Source: Paraburkholderia phenoliruptrix (GTDB lineage Bacteria > Pseudomonadota > Gammaproteobacteria > Burkholderiales > Burkholderiaceae). Taken from it: a DNA stretch of 33,887 bases. A model generated the notes under the pieces. The model ran no database searches and was not told the DNA's origin. It saw only the letters and a list, made by a program, of their open reading frames with translations. Shown here piece after piece: positions 1 through 6,978 of this stretch. Numbering within the stretch: position 1 is the first letter of the stretch; each line of letters begins with the position of its first letter. The DNA lies in contig NZ_CADIKB010000052.1 of assembly GCF_902859825.1 (NCBI RefSeq), positions 1 to 33,887 on the forward strand. Reading direction: 5' to 3'. Both the position numbers and the translations under genes were made by a program.

Positions 1-75
1 CAGGCCGTAGTGGCCGAACCCGTCACGTATCGCCAGATCGCGCAACGTCCGCCAAAGGTCAAAGCTTCACCATAA
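1..75 (+). CDS. IS1595-family transposase, C-terminal fragment
   Basis: This partial frame encodes 24 residues ending ...RQIAQRPPKVKASP and a TAA stop. IS1595-family transposases (DDE-type with an N-terminal zinc ribbon) often end with a short QAV..EPV.Y segment like the one seen here (QAVVAEPVTYRQI). The stop lies 9 bp before the terminal repeat, as expected for a compact IS. The catalytic part is outside the window, so intactness cannot be judged. A competing minus-strand reading resembling a LuxR-type regulator was rejected because an in-frame stop lies directly upstream and the IS explanation accounts for both window edges. Confidence 0.6.
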   Translation, partial: QAVVAEPVTYRQIAQRPPKVKASP

Positions 76-105
76 TGTGAAATTGTGGAGCTAAATGGAT
101 AGCCC
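1..105 (+). mobile_element. Right end of an IS1595-like insertion sequence
   Basis: The last 24 codons of a transposase-like reading frame (stop at 73-75) are followed by a terminal inverted repeat at 85-105. The reverse complement of that repeat is identical over 21 bp to 33783-33803, where an IS1595-type transposase begins. The element therefore ends at 105, and the rest lies outside the window to the left. Family assignment rests on the C-terminal resemblance from memory and on the N-terminus of the other copy. No database search was possible. Confidence 0.72.
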
Positions 106-118
106 TTATATCCATACA
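85..118 (+). repeat. IS terminal inverted repeat (right end of left copy)
   Basis: Bases 85-105 are a perfect inverted copy of 33783-33803. With four mismatches the match continues to 118 against 33770-33803 (30 of 34). The extra identity beyond 105 is AT-rich and probably reflects similar target sequence. The 8 bp just outside this end (106-113, TTATATCC) differ from the 8 bp outside the other copy (33775-33782, AAATATAT). Confidence 0.85.
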
Positions 119-250
119 ACCCTGGCGCACAAGCGCCCTTTTTTCGGGACACGGGGCATGACCTGCCGGCGGGCTTCCGGCGACGTCCCGGTGGACTGCC
201 GCGTGAGCGGCATCGCCTGTGCCGCGCCCGCTGCGTCTGACAGCACTCAC

Positions 251-291
251 CAAAAACCACGGCCCGTTCGCTTCGCGCGACACGGGCCGTG
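251..291 (-). terminator. Rho-independent terminator of the 363-644 gene
   Basis: The arms 258-267 (CACGGCCCGT) and 282-291 (ACGGGCCGTG) are perfect 10-bp complements around a 14-base loop. On the minus strand the hairpin is followed by GGTTTTTGG, giving a short T-run. It lies about 70 bases past the stop codon of the small minus-strand gene at 363-644. Apart from this hairpin, 106-362 shows no convincing gene. Confidence 0.75.
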
Positions 292-362
292 ATCGTCAGC
301 GGGTGACTGGCCTGCTCTCCAGAAAGCTCCGGAAAGCCACCCGTCGAAAAACAACATGCGGC

Positions 363-644
363 TTATTGCTTCTTCGCGTCCTTCAGGTTGGCTTCGGCGT
401 TGGCCTTGTCGGCGTCGGCCTGAGCCTCGGTTTTTTCCTTGTCCGCCTTGGCTTGCGCGACAGCCGCCTTCTTGTCCGCCTTCGCCTGCTGCTTCGCGGC
501 CTTCTTGTCGGCGTGCGTGACCGGCGCGGCGGCCGGATCGCTCGCTTGCGCCAATGCAACCGACGACAGGCACCCGGCGATCAACAGCGCGCCGAGCCGG
601 CCGGCAGCGGTTTTCAGAGATTTCGTGGATTGAGTGTTATTCAT
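363..644 (-). CDS. Small exported Ala/Lys/Gln-rich protein
   Basis: The product is 93 residues. The start is ATG at 644 because a strong Shine-Dalgarno (AAGGAGG) lies 8 bases upstream; a longer frame from 722 has no such support. The N-terminus has basic residues, then a hydrophobic stretch (about 17-33, LGALLIAGCLSSVALA) ending in an Ala-x-Ala-like site, so it is probably a Sec-exported periplasmic protein. An internal Cys at about 25 also leaves a lipoprotein possible, though the lipobox is poor. The mature part (about 45-93) is almost entirely Ala, Lys, Asp, Gln and Glu in repeated ADKKAAK / QAKADK units and should form a highly charged helix. I do not recognise a family. A similarly built gene lies next to it in the same direction (802-1290). 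It ends in a hairpin terminator, so it is probably transcribed separately or as the last gene. Confidence 0.8.
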   Translation of the reverse strand: MNNTQSTKSLKTAAGRLGALLIAGCLSSVALAQASDPAAAPVTHADKKAAKQQAKADKKAAVAQAKADKEKTEAQADADKANAEANLKDAKKQ

Positions 645-801
645 TGCTATACCTCCTTGCCAAAGCTGACAGTTCAAGCGGGACCGACGCCCGCCTGAGC
701 GCGAATCCGGCGTCGCAGGCACGCGACGCCAAGGTTCGACCTGCGATGAATGCGGGTTAGCGCGCCGAAAATGCGCGACTCAACGCCGGATCAATGCGAA
801 A

Positions 802-1290
802 TCAATGCTTGACTTCGCCGCCCTCGGCCTGGTCGCCGGCCTGGCCTTGCATGTTCATCTTCATTTCATTGTTGGCGGCCTGCTTGTCCGCCTTCATGTT
901 GATTTTGGCGTCGCGCACCTGCTCCTTGTATTCGGACTTGGCGGCCTTTTCGTGCTGCTTGAGCTCGGCCTTCGATGCCTTCTTCGACGCGCGGTACTCG
1001 GCATTAGCCTTCGCGTTGGCTTCGCGCTTCTGCACGAGCGGATCCGTCGACCCCGACGCCGTCAGGCGGGTCGGTGCCGGCGTCACCGGCTGCACGCCTT
1101 GCGCAGCCGGCGCGAGCTCGGCGCCCGGTGTCTGAATTTGCGTCGGCGCTTGCGCCTGAACCTGCGCCTGCGTATTCACGCCCGCGGCTGGCTGCACCGG
1201 CTGCACGGGCTGCGTGGTCTGTGCCATAGCCGCGCTAGCGGCGAATGCGGTCATGGCGGTACCGATCAGGAGCGTACGAATCTGGGTCAT
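802..1290 (-). CDS. Exported Gln/Pro- and Lys/Ala-rich protein
   Basis: The product is 162 residues, starting at ATG 1290 with an upstream AGAGGA. Residues 1-23 form a good signal peptide with an AMA cleavage site before QTT. Residues 24-75 are Gln/Pro/Ala-rich and probably disordered (repeats such as QPVQPVQP). Residues about 85-150 are a charged Ala/Lys/Glu/Gln-rich segment likely to form a long helix or coiled coil, with the Met/Asn-rich stretch NNEMKMNMQ near the end. It has the same architecture as the neighbour at 363-644 (export signal plus a charged helix), 157 bp away, so the two may be diverged relatives or work together. No enzyme motif is visible and no function is assigned. A periplasmic stress or envelope role is only a guess. 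Confidence 0.82.
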   Translation of the reverse strand: MTQIRTLLIGTAMTAFAASAAMAQTTQPVQPVQPAAGVNTQAQVQAQAPTQIQTPGAELAPAAQGVQPVTPAPTRLTASGSTDPLVQKREANAKANAEYRASKKASKAELKQHEKAAKSEYKEQVRDAKINMKADKQAANNEMKMNMQGQAGDQAEGGEVKH

Positions 1291-1701
1291 GGCAATGTCC
1301 TCTCTAAAGTTGTCGTGACGCGGGAAAGGCGTCGTAGCACCGCGTCCTGGCGATGCCGGTCGGGACGCCGCCCGGTCTGCTCATAGCCGAACTCGATCCG
1401 GCAAGCTTTGCTGCTGAGACCCACTTTACGAGTGAAGTCGTTTCGTGGCGACCGGTGTTACGCGACGTTTCACTTTCTGACAAGCGCATAACATCTGCTT
1501 GCATTTGCTTGCGATGCACCGGCCCGGGACGCGGCGACACCGCAGTAACGCCCGGCCGGCGGTAGCCGCAGCGGCAGCGGCAGCGGCTGAGCGGCGGCTC
1601 CCGCCAAGGCAGCGCCCGGGACAGCGGTAAAGACAGCGCGCCTTCTTCAGGGCAAGCTTGTGGCTTATGATGCGAACCCCTCGCCCGAAAGTGCAAAGCC
1701 C
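1291..1701. other. Intergenic region between divergent genes
   Basis: This 411-bp stretch separates the minus-strand gene starting at 1290 from the S4 gene starting at 1702. It must hold promoters for both, but I see no clean -35/-10 pair. Around 1567-1590 there is a short GGCAGC-type hexamer run. Long frames that cross the region (for example 1304-1696 minus) have Arg/Pro/Ser-rich shadow composition and no ribosome site, so I do not call a gene. Confidence 0.5.
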
Positions 1702-1920
1702 ATGCCCAATCTAGATTTCACGCTGACCGGCGACTACGTCGAACTCCACAATCTGCTGAAGATAACGGGCCTCGCGGAAAGCGGCGGCCAGGCAAAAATG
1801 ATGGTCGCCGACGGCGCCGTGACCGTCGACGGCCGCGTCGAAACGCGTAAAACGTGCAAGATCCGCGCGGGTCAGGTGGTGTTGCTCGGCGATACACGAA
1901 TAGCGGTTCACGAAGCTTGA
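1702..1920 (+). CDS. S4-domain RNA-binding protein (YbcJ-like)
   Basis: The product is 72 residues, almost exactly the size of the single-domain YbcJ family (about 70). It reads as one S4 fold: ITGLAESGGQAKMMVADGAVTVDGRVETRK is spread over residues 16-47 with the usual GG-xAK and V-x-VDG-x-x-x-x-RK positions, followed by IRAGQVV. S4 domains bind structured RNA, usually rRNA or tRNA, and this family is cytoplasmic. ATG 1702 is chosen over an in-frame GTG at 1660 because of family length; a modest GAAAG lies upstream. The GTG would add 14 residues that do not look like S4 sequence. The gene appears monocistronic. Confidence 0.85.
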   Translation: MPNLDFTLTGDYVELHNLLKITGLAESGGQAKMMVADGAVTVDGRVETRKTCKIRAGQVVLLGDTRIAVHEA

Positions 1921-2332
1921 GCCGGCGCGGCGAAAGACCACGAGAATCCGCGACGAGCGCGCGCACCAGAAACGTGCGTTGTCCATCGACATTACAGCGG
2001 TCACCCAATAAGCTGTCGGTTTCGCCAGACAAACCGATGGGTTGACGCGGCTTGACGCCGGGCCGGCGCGTGAGTCGCGGGTTTGGGCGCCATCGCCGGC
2101 ATGGTGGACGTGGCAGCGCGGCGCGTCCGTGCCGGCGCATGCGTGGCGGGTCCAGGGTCCAGGGTCCGGGGTCCAAGGTCGAAGGGCGGGGGTTCAGCGC
2201 GCGACGGTGCGCTGCGGCGATTGCCTCCGCAGCCCAAGCCGCGGAGGCGCCAAAGCCCGCGTCGCCACGTCCGCCCGTCTGCCCCATTCGGCCGCGATAC
2301 GCCCGTCTGCAACCGATCAACACGCACACTCC
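1921..2332. other. Intergenic region before the MATE gene, with heptamer repeats
   Basis: No gene is supported in this 412-bp stretch. The frame of the MATE gene is open back to 2042, but the extra 97 residues are Trp/Arg/Gly-rich and lack membrane character. The region contains a tandem GGGTCCA tract at 2148-2175, listed separately. I see no convincing promoter. Confidence 0.5.
2148..2182 (+). repeat. Tandem GGGTCCA heptamers
   Basis: Four head-to-tail heptamers lie at 2148-2154, 2155-2161, 2162-2168 (last base G instead of A) and 2169-2175. They are followed by a degenerate AGGTCGA unit. The tract sits in noncoding DNA about 150 bp before the MATE start. Confidence 0.9.
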
Positions 2333-3745
2333 ATGACCCAATCCGGCTTCACCCGGACGACCGCCCGTCCGCCGACTTTCTCGCGCCACGCCGCCGACAC
2401 CGCTCGGCTCGCCGCGCCGCTCGCCATTGCCCAACTGTCGCAAATGGCGATGGGCGTCACCGACACGATCCTGCTCGGCTCGCTCGGCCCCGACGCGCTC
2501 GCGGCCGGCGGGCTCGGCGCGAACCTGTTTTTCGTCGTCGTGACGCTGCTGCAGGGCGTGCTCACGTCGGTCAGCGTGAGCGTGTCGCATGCGCGCGGCG
2601 CGCAGGACGAGAGCCGCGTGCCGCACATCTACTGGACAGGTCTGGTGCTCTCGGTGCTGCTGTCCGTGCCGGCGTTCGCGTTGCTTTCCTTCGCGACGCC
2701 AATTCTGCTCGCGTTCGGCGAACCCGCGCTGCTCGCGCACAATGTTGGCCAATACGCGGCCGTGCTGCGCTGGGGCGCGCTCGGCAGCCTGATCGGCGTC
2801 GGCCTGATGCGCTCGTTTCTGCCGGCGATCGGCGCGGCGCGGCGGCTGCTGTGGGTGTCGCTCGTGAGCGTCGGCGTGAACGGCTTTTTGAACTACGGGC
2901 TGATTCATGGCGCATACGGGCTGCCGCGGCTCGGCTTTCTCGGCTCGGCCGCGGCGACGTCGATCACCGTCTGGCTCACGGCGCTCGTGCTGATGGCGCT
3001 ACTGCACCTGCGGCCGCGCTATCGGCACTTCGTGGTCGCGACCCGCCCCAACGTCCCGCTGATGGGTGAGCTCTTCGGCGTCGGCTGGCCGGTCGCCATC
3101 ACCTACGGCGTCGAGTCGACGCTCTTTCTCGCCACCGGCCTGATGGTCGGCCTGCTGGGCGAGTCGCAACTGGCCGCGCATCAGATCGCGCTGAATGTCG
3201 CATCCGTGGCGTTCATGGTGCCGCTGGCGATCGGCCAGGCGGCCAATGTGCGAGTCGGCTTCTGGTCCGGAGCCGGACAGCCGCTCGCCGCGCGCCACGC
3301 GGGTTTCGTCGCGCTAGCGCTCGGCGTCGGCTTCATGACGCTCTCGGGCATCGTGCTGATCGCGGCGCCGCACTGGATCGTCGGCCTGTATCTGCATCTG
3401 GACGATCCTGCGAATGCGGCGACCGTCGCGCTCGCCAGTTCGCTGCTCGGCGTGGCCGCCATTTTCCAGATCGTCGACGGAATGCAAACAGTGGGTTCAG
3501 GTTGCCTGCGCGGCCTGAAAGACACGCGCATTCCGATGATGGCGGCCGCCTTCGGTTACTGGGTAATCGGCTTTCCGACCGGCTACACACTCGCGTTTCA
3601 TTTTGGGCTCGGCGCGCGCGGTTTATGGTGGGGACTCGCGGCAGGTCTCGCGAGCGTCGCGCTCCTGATGACGCTGCGCTTTCACAAGCTGAGCCTGCGC
3701 CGCCTGCCGGCGGCCGCGGACGCGCCGCCCGCCGCATCGGTTTAA
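2333..3745 (+). CDS. MATE-family multidrug efflux transporter
   Basis: The product is 470 residues, typical of the MATE family (NorM/DinF type, about 450-470), which exports cationic drugs or metabolites using Na+ or H+ gradients across the inner membrane. The N-terminal half begins with the usual APLAIAQLSQMAMGVTDTIL segment and the sequence continues as about 12 hydrophobic helices in two halves. The second half opens near GWPVAITYGVESTLFLATGL, with LAAHQIALNVASVAFMVPLAIGQAANVRVG, a strongly family-typical region. ATG 2333 is chosen because it starts the conserved N-terminus. No good Shine-Dalgarno precedes it (CACACTCC), so translation may be weak or the start uncertain by a few codons. 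The gene stands alone between two long intergenic regions. Substrate cannot be told from sequence. Confidence 0.93.
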   Translation: MTQSGFTRTTARPPTFSRHAADTARLAAPLAIAQLSQMAMGVTDTILLGSLGPDALAAGGLGANLFFVVVTLLQGVLTSVSVSVSHARGAQDESRVPHIYWTGLVLSVLLSVPAFALLSFATPILLAFGEPALLAHNVGQYAAVLRWGALGSLIGVGLMRSFLPAIGAARRLLWVSLVSVGVNGFLNYGLIHGAYGLPRLGFLGSAAATSITVWLTALVLMALLHLRPRYRHFVVATRPNVPLMGELFGVGWPVAITYGVESTLFLATGLMVGLLGESQLAAHQIALNVASVAFMVPLAIGQAANVRVGFWSGAGQPLAARHAGFVALALGVGFMTLSGIVLIAAPHWIVGLYLHLDDPANAATVALASSLLGVAAIFQIVDGMQTVGSGCLRGLKDTRIPMMAAAFGYWVIGFPTGYTLAFHFGLGARGLWWGLAAGLASVALLMTLRFHKLSLRRLPAAADAPPAASV

Positions 3746-4241
3746 AGCAACGACGACGAGCGGGCACACCTCGTCCACTCACGAGGCGCGGCCGCGGGCA
3801 AGATTCCGGCGGCGGTCATCGCAACGCAGCGACGAGCCGCTTGCCGGTGCCGCGCCGAACGCTCACCTTCACTCATCGGCTGAGATGCAAACTCGTTGCG
3901 CGCGCAACGAGTCGCTGAGCACGCTTGTCGCCTCAACGGTAAAATGCCGCTTTCGGCGCAAGTCGCACAAACCGCGTCGTTGCGCTGAACACACGCCCGC
4001 GCGCCCCACAAAGGATCGCGCCGCCGGCAGCTCCGCCATCCGCGGACGCATTGCTCCCGTTGTCGACGAACGAACCTCATCCGCCGCGACGCGCACGCTG
4101 CTCGGCAGGTTCTGACGCGCGCTCGCCGTCATGCGCGGCGGGCTGCGGCTGCGGCACATCGCCGTTCGTCATCGCCCCGCGCGCTGGCCGATAGAACACT
4201 CCCGCTTCTCGCAAAAAATACATTACCAAGGACCTTGTCTC
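3746..4241. other. Long intergenic region with a perfect palindrome
   Basis: This 496-bp gap between the MATE gene and the BASS-family gene has no supported gene. Frames on the minus strand here are Arg/Ser/Cys-rich shadows. It contains a 22-bp perfect palindrome (3891-3912) and a -10-like TAAAAT at 3940-3945, but no matching -35. Most of the leader of the downstream gene probably starts here. Confidence 0.5.
3891..3912. promoter_or_regulatory. 22-bp perfect palindrome
   Basis: The two 11-base halves (ACTCGTTGCGC and GCGCAACGAGT) are exact reverse complements with no spacer. It lies 146 bp past the MATE stop and 28 bp before a TAAAAT -10-like hexamer. There is no T-run after it, so a protein-binding operator is more likely than a terminator. 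The binding protein is unknown. Confidence 0.6.
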
Positions 4242-5201
4242 ATGCTTGCCCGCATCACCCGTCTCTTTCCGCTTTGGGCCGTGCTCGTCTCGATTGCCGC
4301 CTATTGTTCGCCGGCTTCGTTCGGCGGCATCGCGCCGCACGTCACCACGCTTCTGACCATCATCATGCTGGCGATGGGCATCACGCTGTCCGTCGCGGAC
4401 TTTCAGCGTGTCTTCACGCGGCCCGCGCCGGTGATCGCCGGCATCGTGCTGCATTACCTCGTGATGCCGCTCGCCGCCTGGGTGATCGCGAAGGCATTGC
4501 GCATGCCGCCCGACCTGACCGCCGGCATGGTGCTCGTCGGCAGCGTGGCGAGCGGCACGGCGTCGAACGTGATGATCTATCTCGCGCGCGGCGACGTCGC
4601 GCTCTCGGTGACGATCAGCGCGCTGTCCACGCTCGTCGGCGTATTCGCGACGCCGCTGCTCACACGTCTTTACGTGGATGCGTCGATCGCCGTCGACGTC
4701 CACGGCATGCTGATGAGCATTCTGCAAATCGTCGCGCTGCCCATCGTGGTCGGGCTCGCGGTGAACCATCTGTTCGGCAAGGCGGTGCGCAAGGTCGAAC
4801 CCGTGCTGCCGCTCGTGTCGATGGTCGCGATTCTGCTGATCATCGGCGCGGTGGTGGGCGGCACGCAAAAGAGCATTGCGTCGGTCGGTCTCGTGGTCAT
4901 GCTCGGCGTCGTGCTGCACAACGGCATCGGCCTGCTCGGCGGTTATTGGGGCGGGCGCCTCCTCGGTTTCGACGAAGCGGTGTGCCGCACGCTCGCCATC
5001 GAAGTCGGCATGCAGAACTCGGGCCTTGCGGCGACGCTCGGCAAACTCTATTTCACGCCGATCGCCGCGTTGCCGGGCGCCCTCTTCTCCGTCTGGCACA
5101 ACCTGTCGGGCTCGCTGCTTGCGGGCTTCTGGGCGGGACGTCCGGCGAAAGGCTCGACGCATCCAGACGGCGAACGGGTCCCGAACGCCGAGCGTGTCTG
5201 A
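4242..5201 (+). CDS. Bile acid:sodium symporter (BASS) family transporter
   Basis: The product is 319 residues, the usual size for bacterial BASS proteins (10 membrane helices, inner membrane). Family features are visible: LAMGITLSVADFQRVFTRP near residues 45-65, the long helix-breaking stretch VLVGSVASGTASNVMIYLARGD near 102-123, and LAIEVGMQNSGLAATLGKLYF near 250-270, where Na+- and substrate-binding residues lie in characterised homologues. Bacterial members move organic acids such as pantoate or pyruvate-like substrates, but the substrate here is not predictable. ATG 4242 is preceded by AAGGA at a suitable distance. The frame is open upstream to 4131, but that part is Arg-rich and not membrane-like. 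A modest GC hairpin at 5206-5230 follows the gene. Confidence 0.92.
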   Translation: MLARITRLFPLWAVLVSIAAYCSPASFGGIAPHVTTLLTIIMLAMGITLSVADFQRVFTRPAPVIAGIVLHYLVMPLAAWVIAKALRMPPDLTAGMVLVGSVASGTASNVMIYLARGDVALSVTISALSTLVGVFATPLLTRLYVDASIAVDVHGMLMSILQIVALPIVVGLAVNHLFGKAVRKVEPVLPLVSMVAILLIIGAVVGGTQKSIASVGLVVMLGVVLHNGIGLLGGYWGGRLLGFDEAVCRTLAIEVGMQNSGLAATLGKLYFTPIAALPGALFSVWHNLSGSLLAGFWAGRPAKGSTHPDGERVPNAERV

Positions 5202-5205
5202 CGAT

Positions 5206-5230
5206 TCGGGCCACGGCAAGCCCGGCCCGA
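5206..5230 (+). terminator. Weak hairpin after the BASS gene
   Basis: Arms TCGGGCC (5206-5212) and GGCCCGA (5224-5230) pair around an 11-base loop and are followed by only TT. It could slow or end transcription before the next gene, but without a T-run this is uncertain. Confidence 0.35.
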
Positions 5231-5314
5231 TTCCCCTTAGAATGGATTTCTCGGCAGCGTGTGTCCATGCACCGCGCCGCCGCACGAAAAGCCTGAACAA
5301 AAAAGGGGAAGAGT

Positions 5315-6964
5315 GTGCAGTGGCATCTACAACAAAAGCAGACCGCAACACAGCGCAAACGCGCACTCAGTTCTGCGAGACATTTCTTCCTGCTGTGCTG
5401 CGCATCGGCATTTCTGACCGCGTGCGCGAGCAAGCCGCCCGCCACCGCGTTCGATCGCACGGTCACTCACGCACTGCCCGCCACGGACAACACGCCGCTT
5501 CGCGCGGCGCTCCAACCGCTCGAAGCCGCTCATCCGGGCGAGTCGGGCTTTCGCGTGCTGTCGAGCGGCACGGACGCCTTGCAGATGCGCATTGCACTGG
5601 CGCGAGCCGCGACGAAAACGCTCGACATGCAGTACTACATCGCCAAGGAGGACACCACCGGCAAGCTGCTGCTCGGCGCGGCGCTCTATGCAGCGGATCA
5701 CGGCGTGCGCGTGCGCATGCTGGTCGACGACCTGAATTTCAAGGACATCGACCAGGTCATGGCGGGGCTCAATTCGCACAAGAACATCGAGATTCGCGTT
5801 TTCAATCCGTTCGGCAGCGCGCACCAGGGTGTGTTTGAACGCACCACGAATCTGTTCACGCAGATCGGCCATTTCACGCGCCGCATGCACAACAAGGCGA
5901 TGATCGCGGATAACCAGTTGGCGATTGTCGGCGGCCGCAATCTCGGCGACGAATACTTCAGCGCGAGCGAGGTGCTGCAGTTCCGCGACATCGACGTGCT
6001 CGCGGCCGGCCCGATCACCGCGGATGTTTCCGCAAGCTTCGACGACTACTGGAACAGCAGCCTCGCCTATCCGCTCGGCGTGCTGAACAAGCAGACGTTC
6101 GAGCCGAAGGAACTCGACCAGACACGCGACGATCTTCGCAAGCACTGGCGCACGAATGCCGATCCGTACAACGCGAAGCCGTTGAACGCGACGCCGCTCG
6201 CCGCGCAGATTGCCGGCAGGCAGCTCGGCCTGACATGGGCGCAGGCGGAGTTCAAGGTGGATGACCCGGAGAAGATCGAGAAGCCCTCGCCGGACTACAT
6301 AAGCCCGCCGATGCAGCGCCTCGGCGAACTAATGAAGGACGCACGCAAAGACTTCCTGATCGTCTCGCCCTATTTCGTTCCGCACGATGCAGGCGTGAAG
6401 ACACTCGGCGAACTCACGCATCGCGGCGTACGTGTAGCAATCCTGACGAATTCGCTGGCCGCCACCGACGCCGTCGCCGTGCAGGCGGGCTATAGTCCGT
6501 TTCGCGTGCCGCTGCTCAAGCAAGGCGTCGAATTGTATGAATTCCGGCCGCGCCAGGAAACGCCGCCGGCGGGCGTCGCAGGGTCGCAATCGCGTGCGAG
6601 CCTGCATGCGAAGACGTATGTGATCGACCGCCGCATTCTCGTGATCGGCTCGATGAACCTCGATCCGCGCTCGGCGCATCTGAACACCGAACTCGCGCTG
6701 GTGATTCACAGTCCGCCGCTCGCGGCGCAGGTCGCCGACATCTTCCAGCGCGCCATCGGACCGGAAGAAAGTTATCACGTCACATTGGCTGACGAGGCGC
6801 AACTCACCTATCTGCGCTCCATCGGCGCGCCGCCGTCGCTGCTCGTGTGGACGGATGTCGAGAACGGCGCGCGTCGAAGCTATATTTTCGACCCGCAGGC
6901 AGGCTTGTACCGGAATCTGCTAACCGGGCTATTCTCCCTATTGCCGGTCAACGCAGAACTTTAA
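5315..6964 (+). CDS. Phospholipase D-family cardiolipin synthase-like lipoprotein (ClsC type)
   Basis: The product is 549 residues. Two HKD catalytic motifs are intact: H192-x-K194-x4-D199 (MHNKAMIAD) and H431-x-K433-x4-D438 (LHAKTYVID), each followed by a G-x-N-L-D-type segment (GGRNLGDEY and GSMNLDPRS). This spacing and the C-terminal segment fit the ClsC/YmdC group, which makes cardiolipin by joining phosphatidyl groups, rather than secreted PLD nucleases. Residues 21-37 form a hydrophobic stretch ending in LTAC, so Cys37 is probably lipidated and the enzyme membrane-anchored. The start is GTG 5315, behind a good GGGGAAGAG ribosome site. fumC begins 14 bases after the stop, so the two may share a transcript although their functions are unrelated. 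ClsC of E. coli needs a partner protein (YmdB), and none is seen here. Confidence 0.9.
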   Translation: MQWHLQQKQTATQRKRALSSARHFFLLCCASAFLTACASKPPATAFDRTVTHALPATDNTPLRAALQPLEAAHPGESGFRVLSSGTDALQMRIALARAATKTLDMQYYIAKEDTTGKLLLGAALYAADHGVRVRMLVDDLNFKDIDQVMAGLNSHKNIEIRVFNPFGSAHQGVFERTTNLFTQIGHFTRRMHNKAMIADNQLAIVGGRNLGDEYFSASEVLQFRDIDVLAAGPITADVSASFDDYWNSSLAYPLGVLNKQTFEPKELDQTRDDLRKHWRTNADPYNAKPLNATPLAAQIAGRQLGLTWAQAEFKVDDPEKIEKPSPDYISPPMQRLGELMKDARKDFLIVSPYFVPHDAGVKTLGELTHRGVRVAILTNSLAATDAVAVQAGYSPFRVPLLKQGVELYEFRPRQETPPAGVAGSQSRASLHAKTYVIDRRILVIGSMNLDPRSAHLNTELALVIHSPPLAAQVADIFQRAIGPEESYHVTLADEAQLTYLRSIGAPPSLLVWTDVENGARRSYIFDPQAGLYRNLLTGLFSLLPVNAEL

Positions 6965-6978
6965 AGCGGAGCTGAACC

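Noticed and set aside
1..63. Minus-strand frame resembling a LuxR-type autoinducer-binding N-terminus
   Set aside because: An in-frame stop lies directly upstream and no good start exists. The plus-strand IS1595 transposase C-terminus plus terminal repeat explains the same bases and the matching right edge.
85..118. Operator of a MocR/GntR-type regulator (the repeat contains a 7-7-7 dyad at 95-115)
   Set aside because: The dyad is poor at the right copy, and the IS terminal-repeat explanation fits both copies and the transposase fragments.
1718..2908. Long minus-strand frame of about 396 codons opposite the S4 and MATE genes
   Set aside because: Arg/Pro/His-rich composition and no ribosome site. 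It is a GC-rich shadow of real genes on the plus strand.
4077..5366. Long minus-strand frame opposite the BASS gene
   Set aside because: His/Arg/Asp-rich shadow composition. The plus-strand BASS protein is clearly real.
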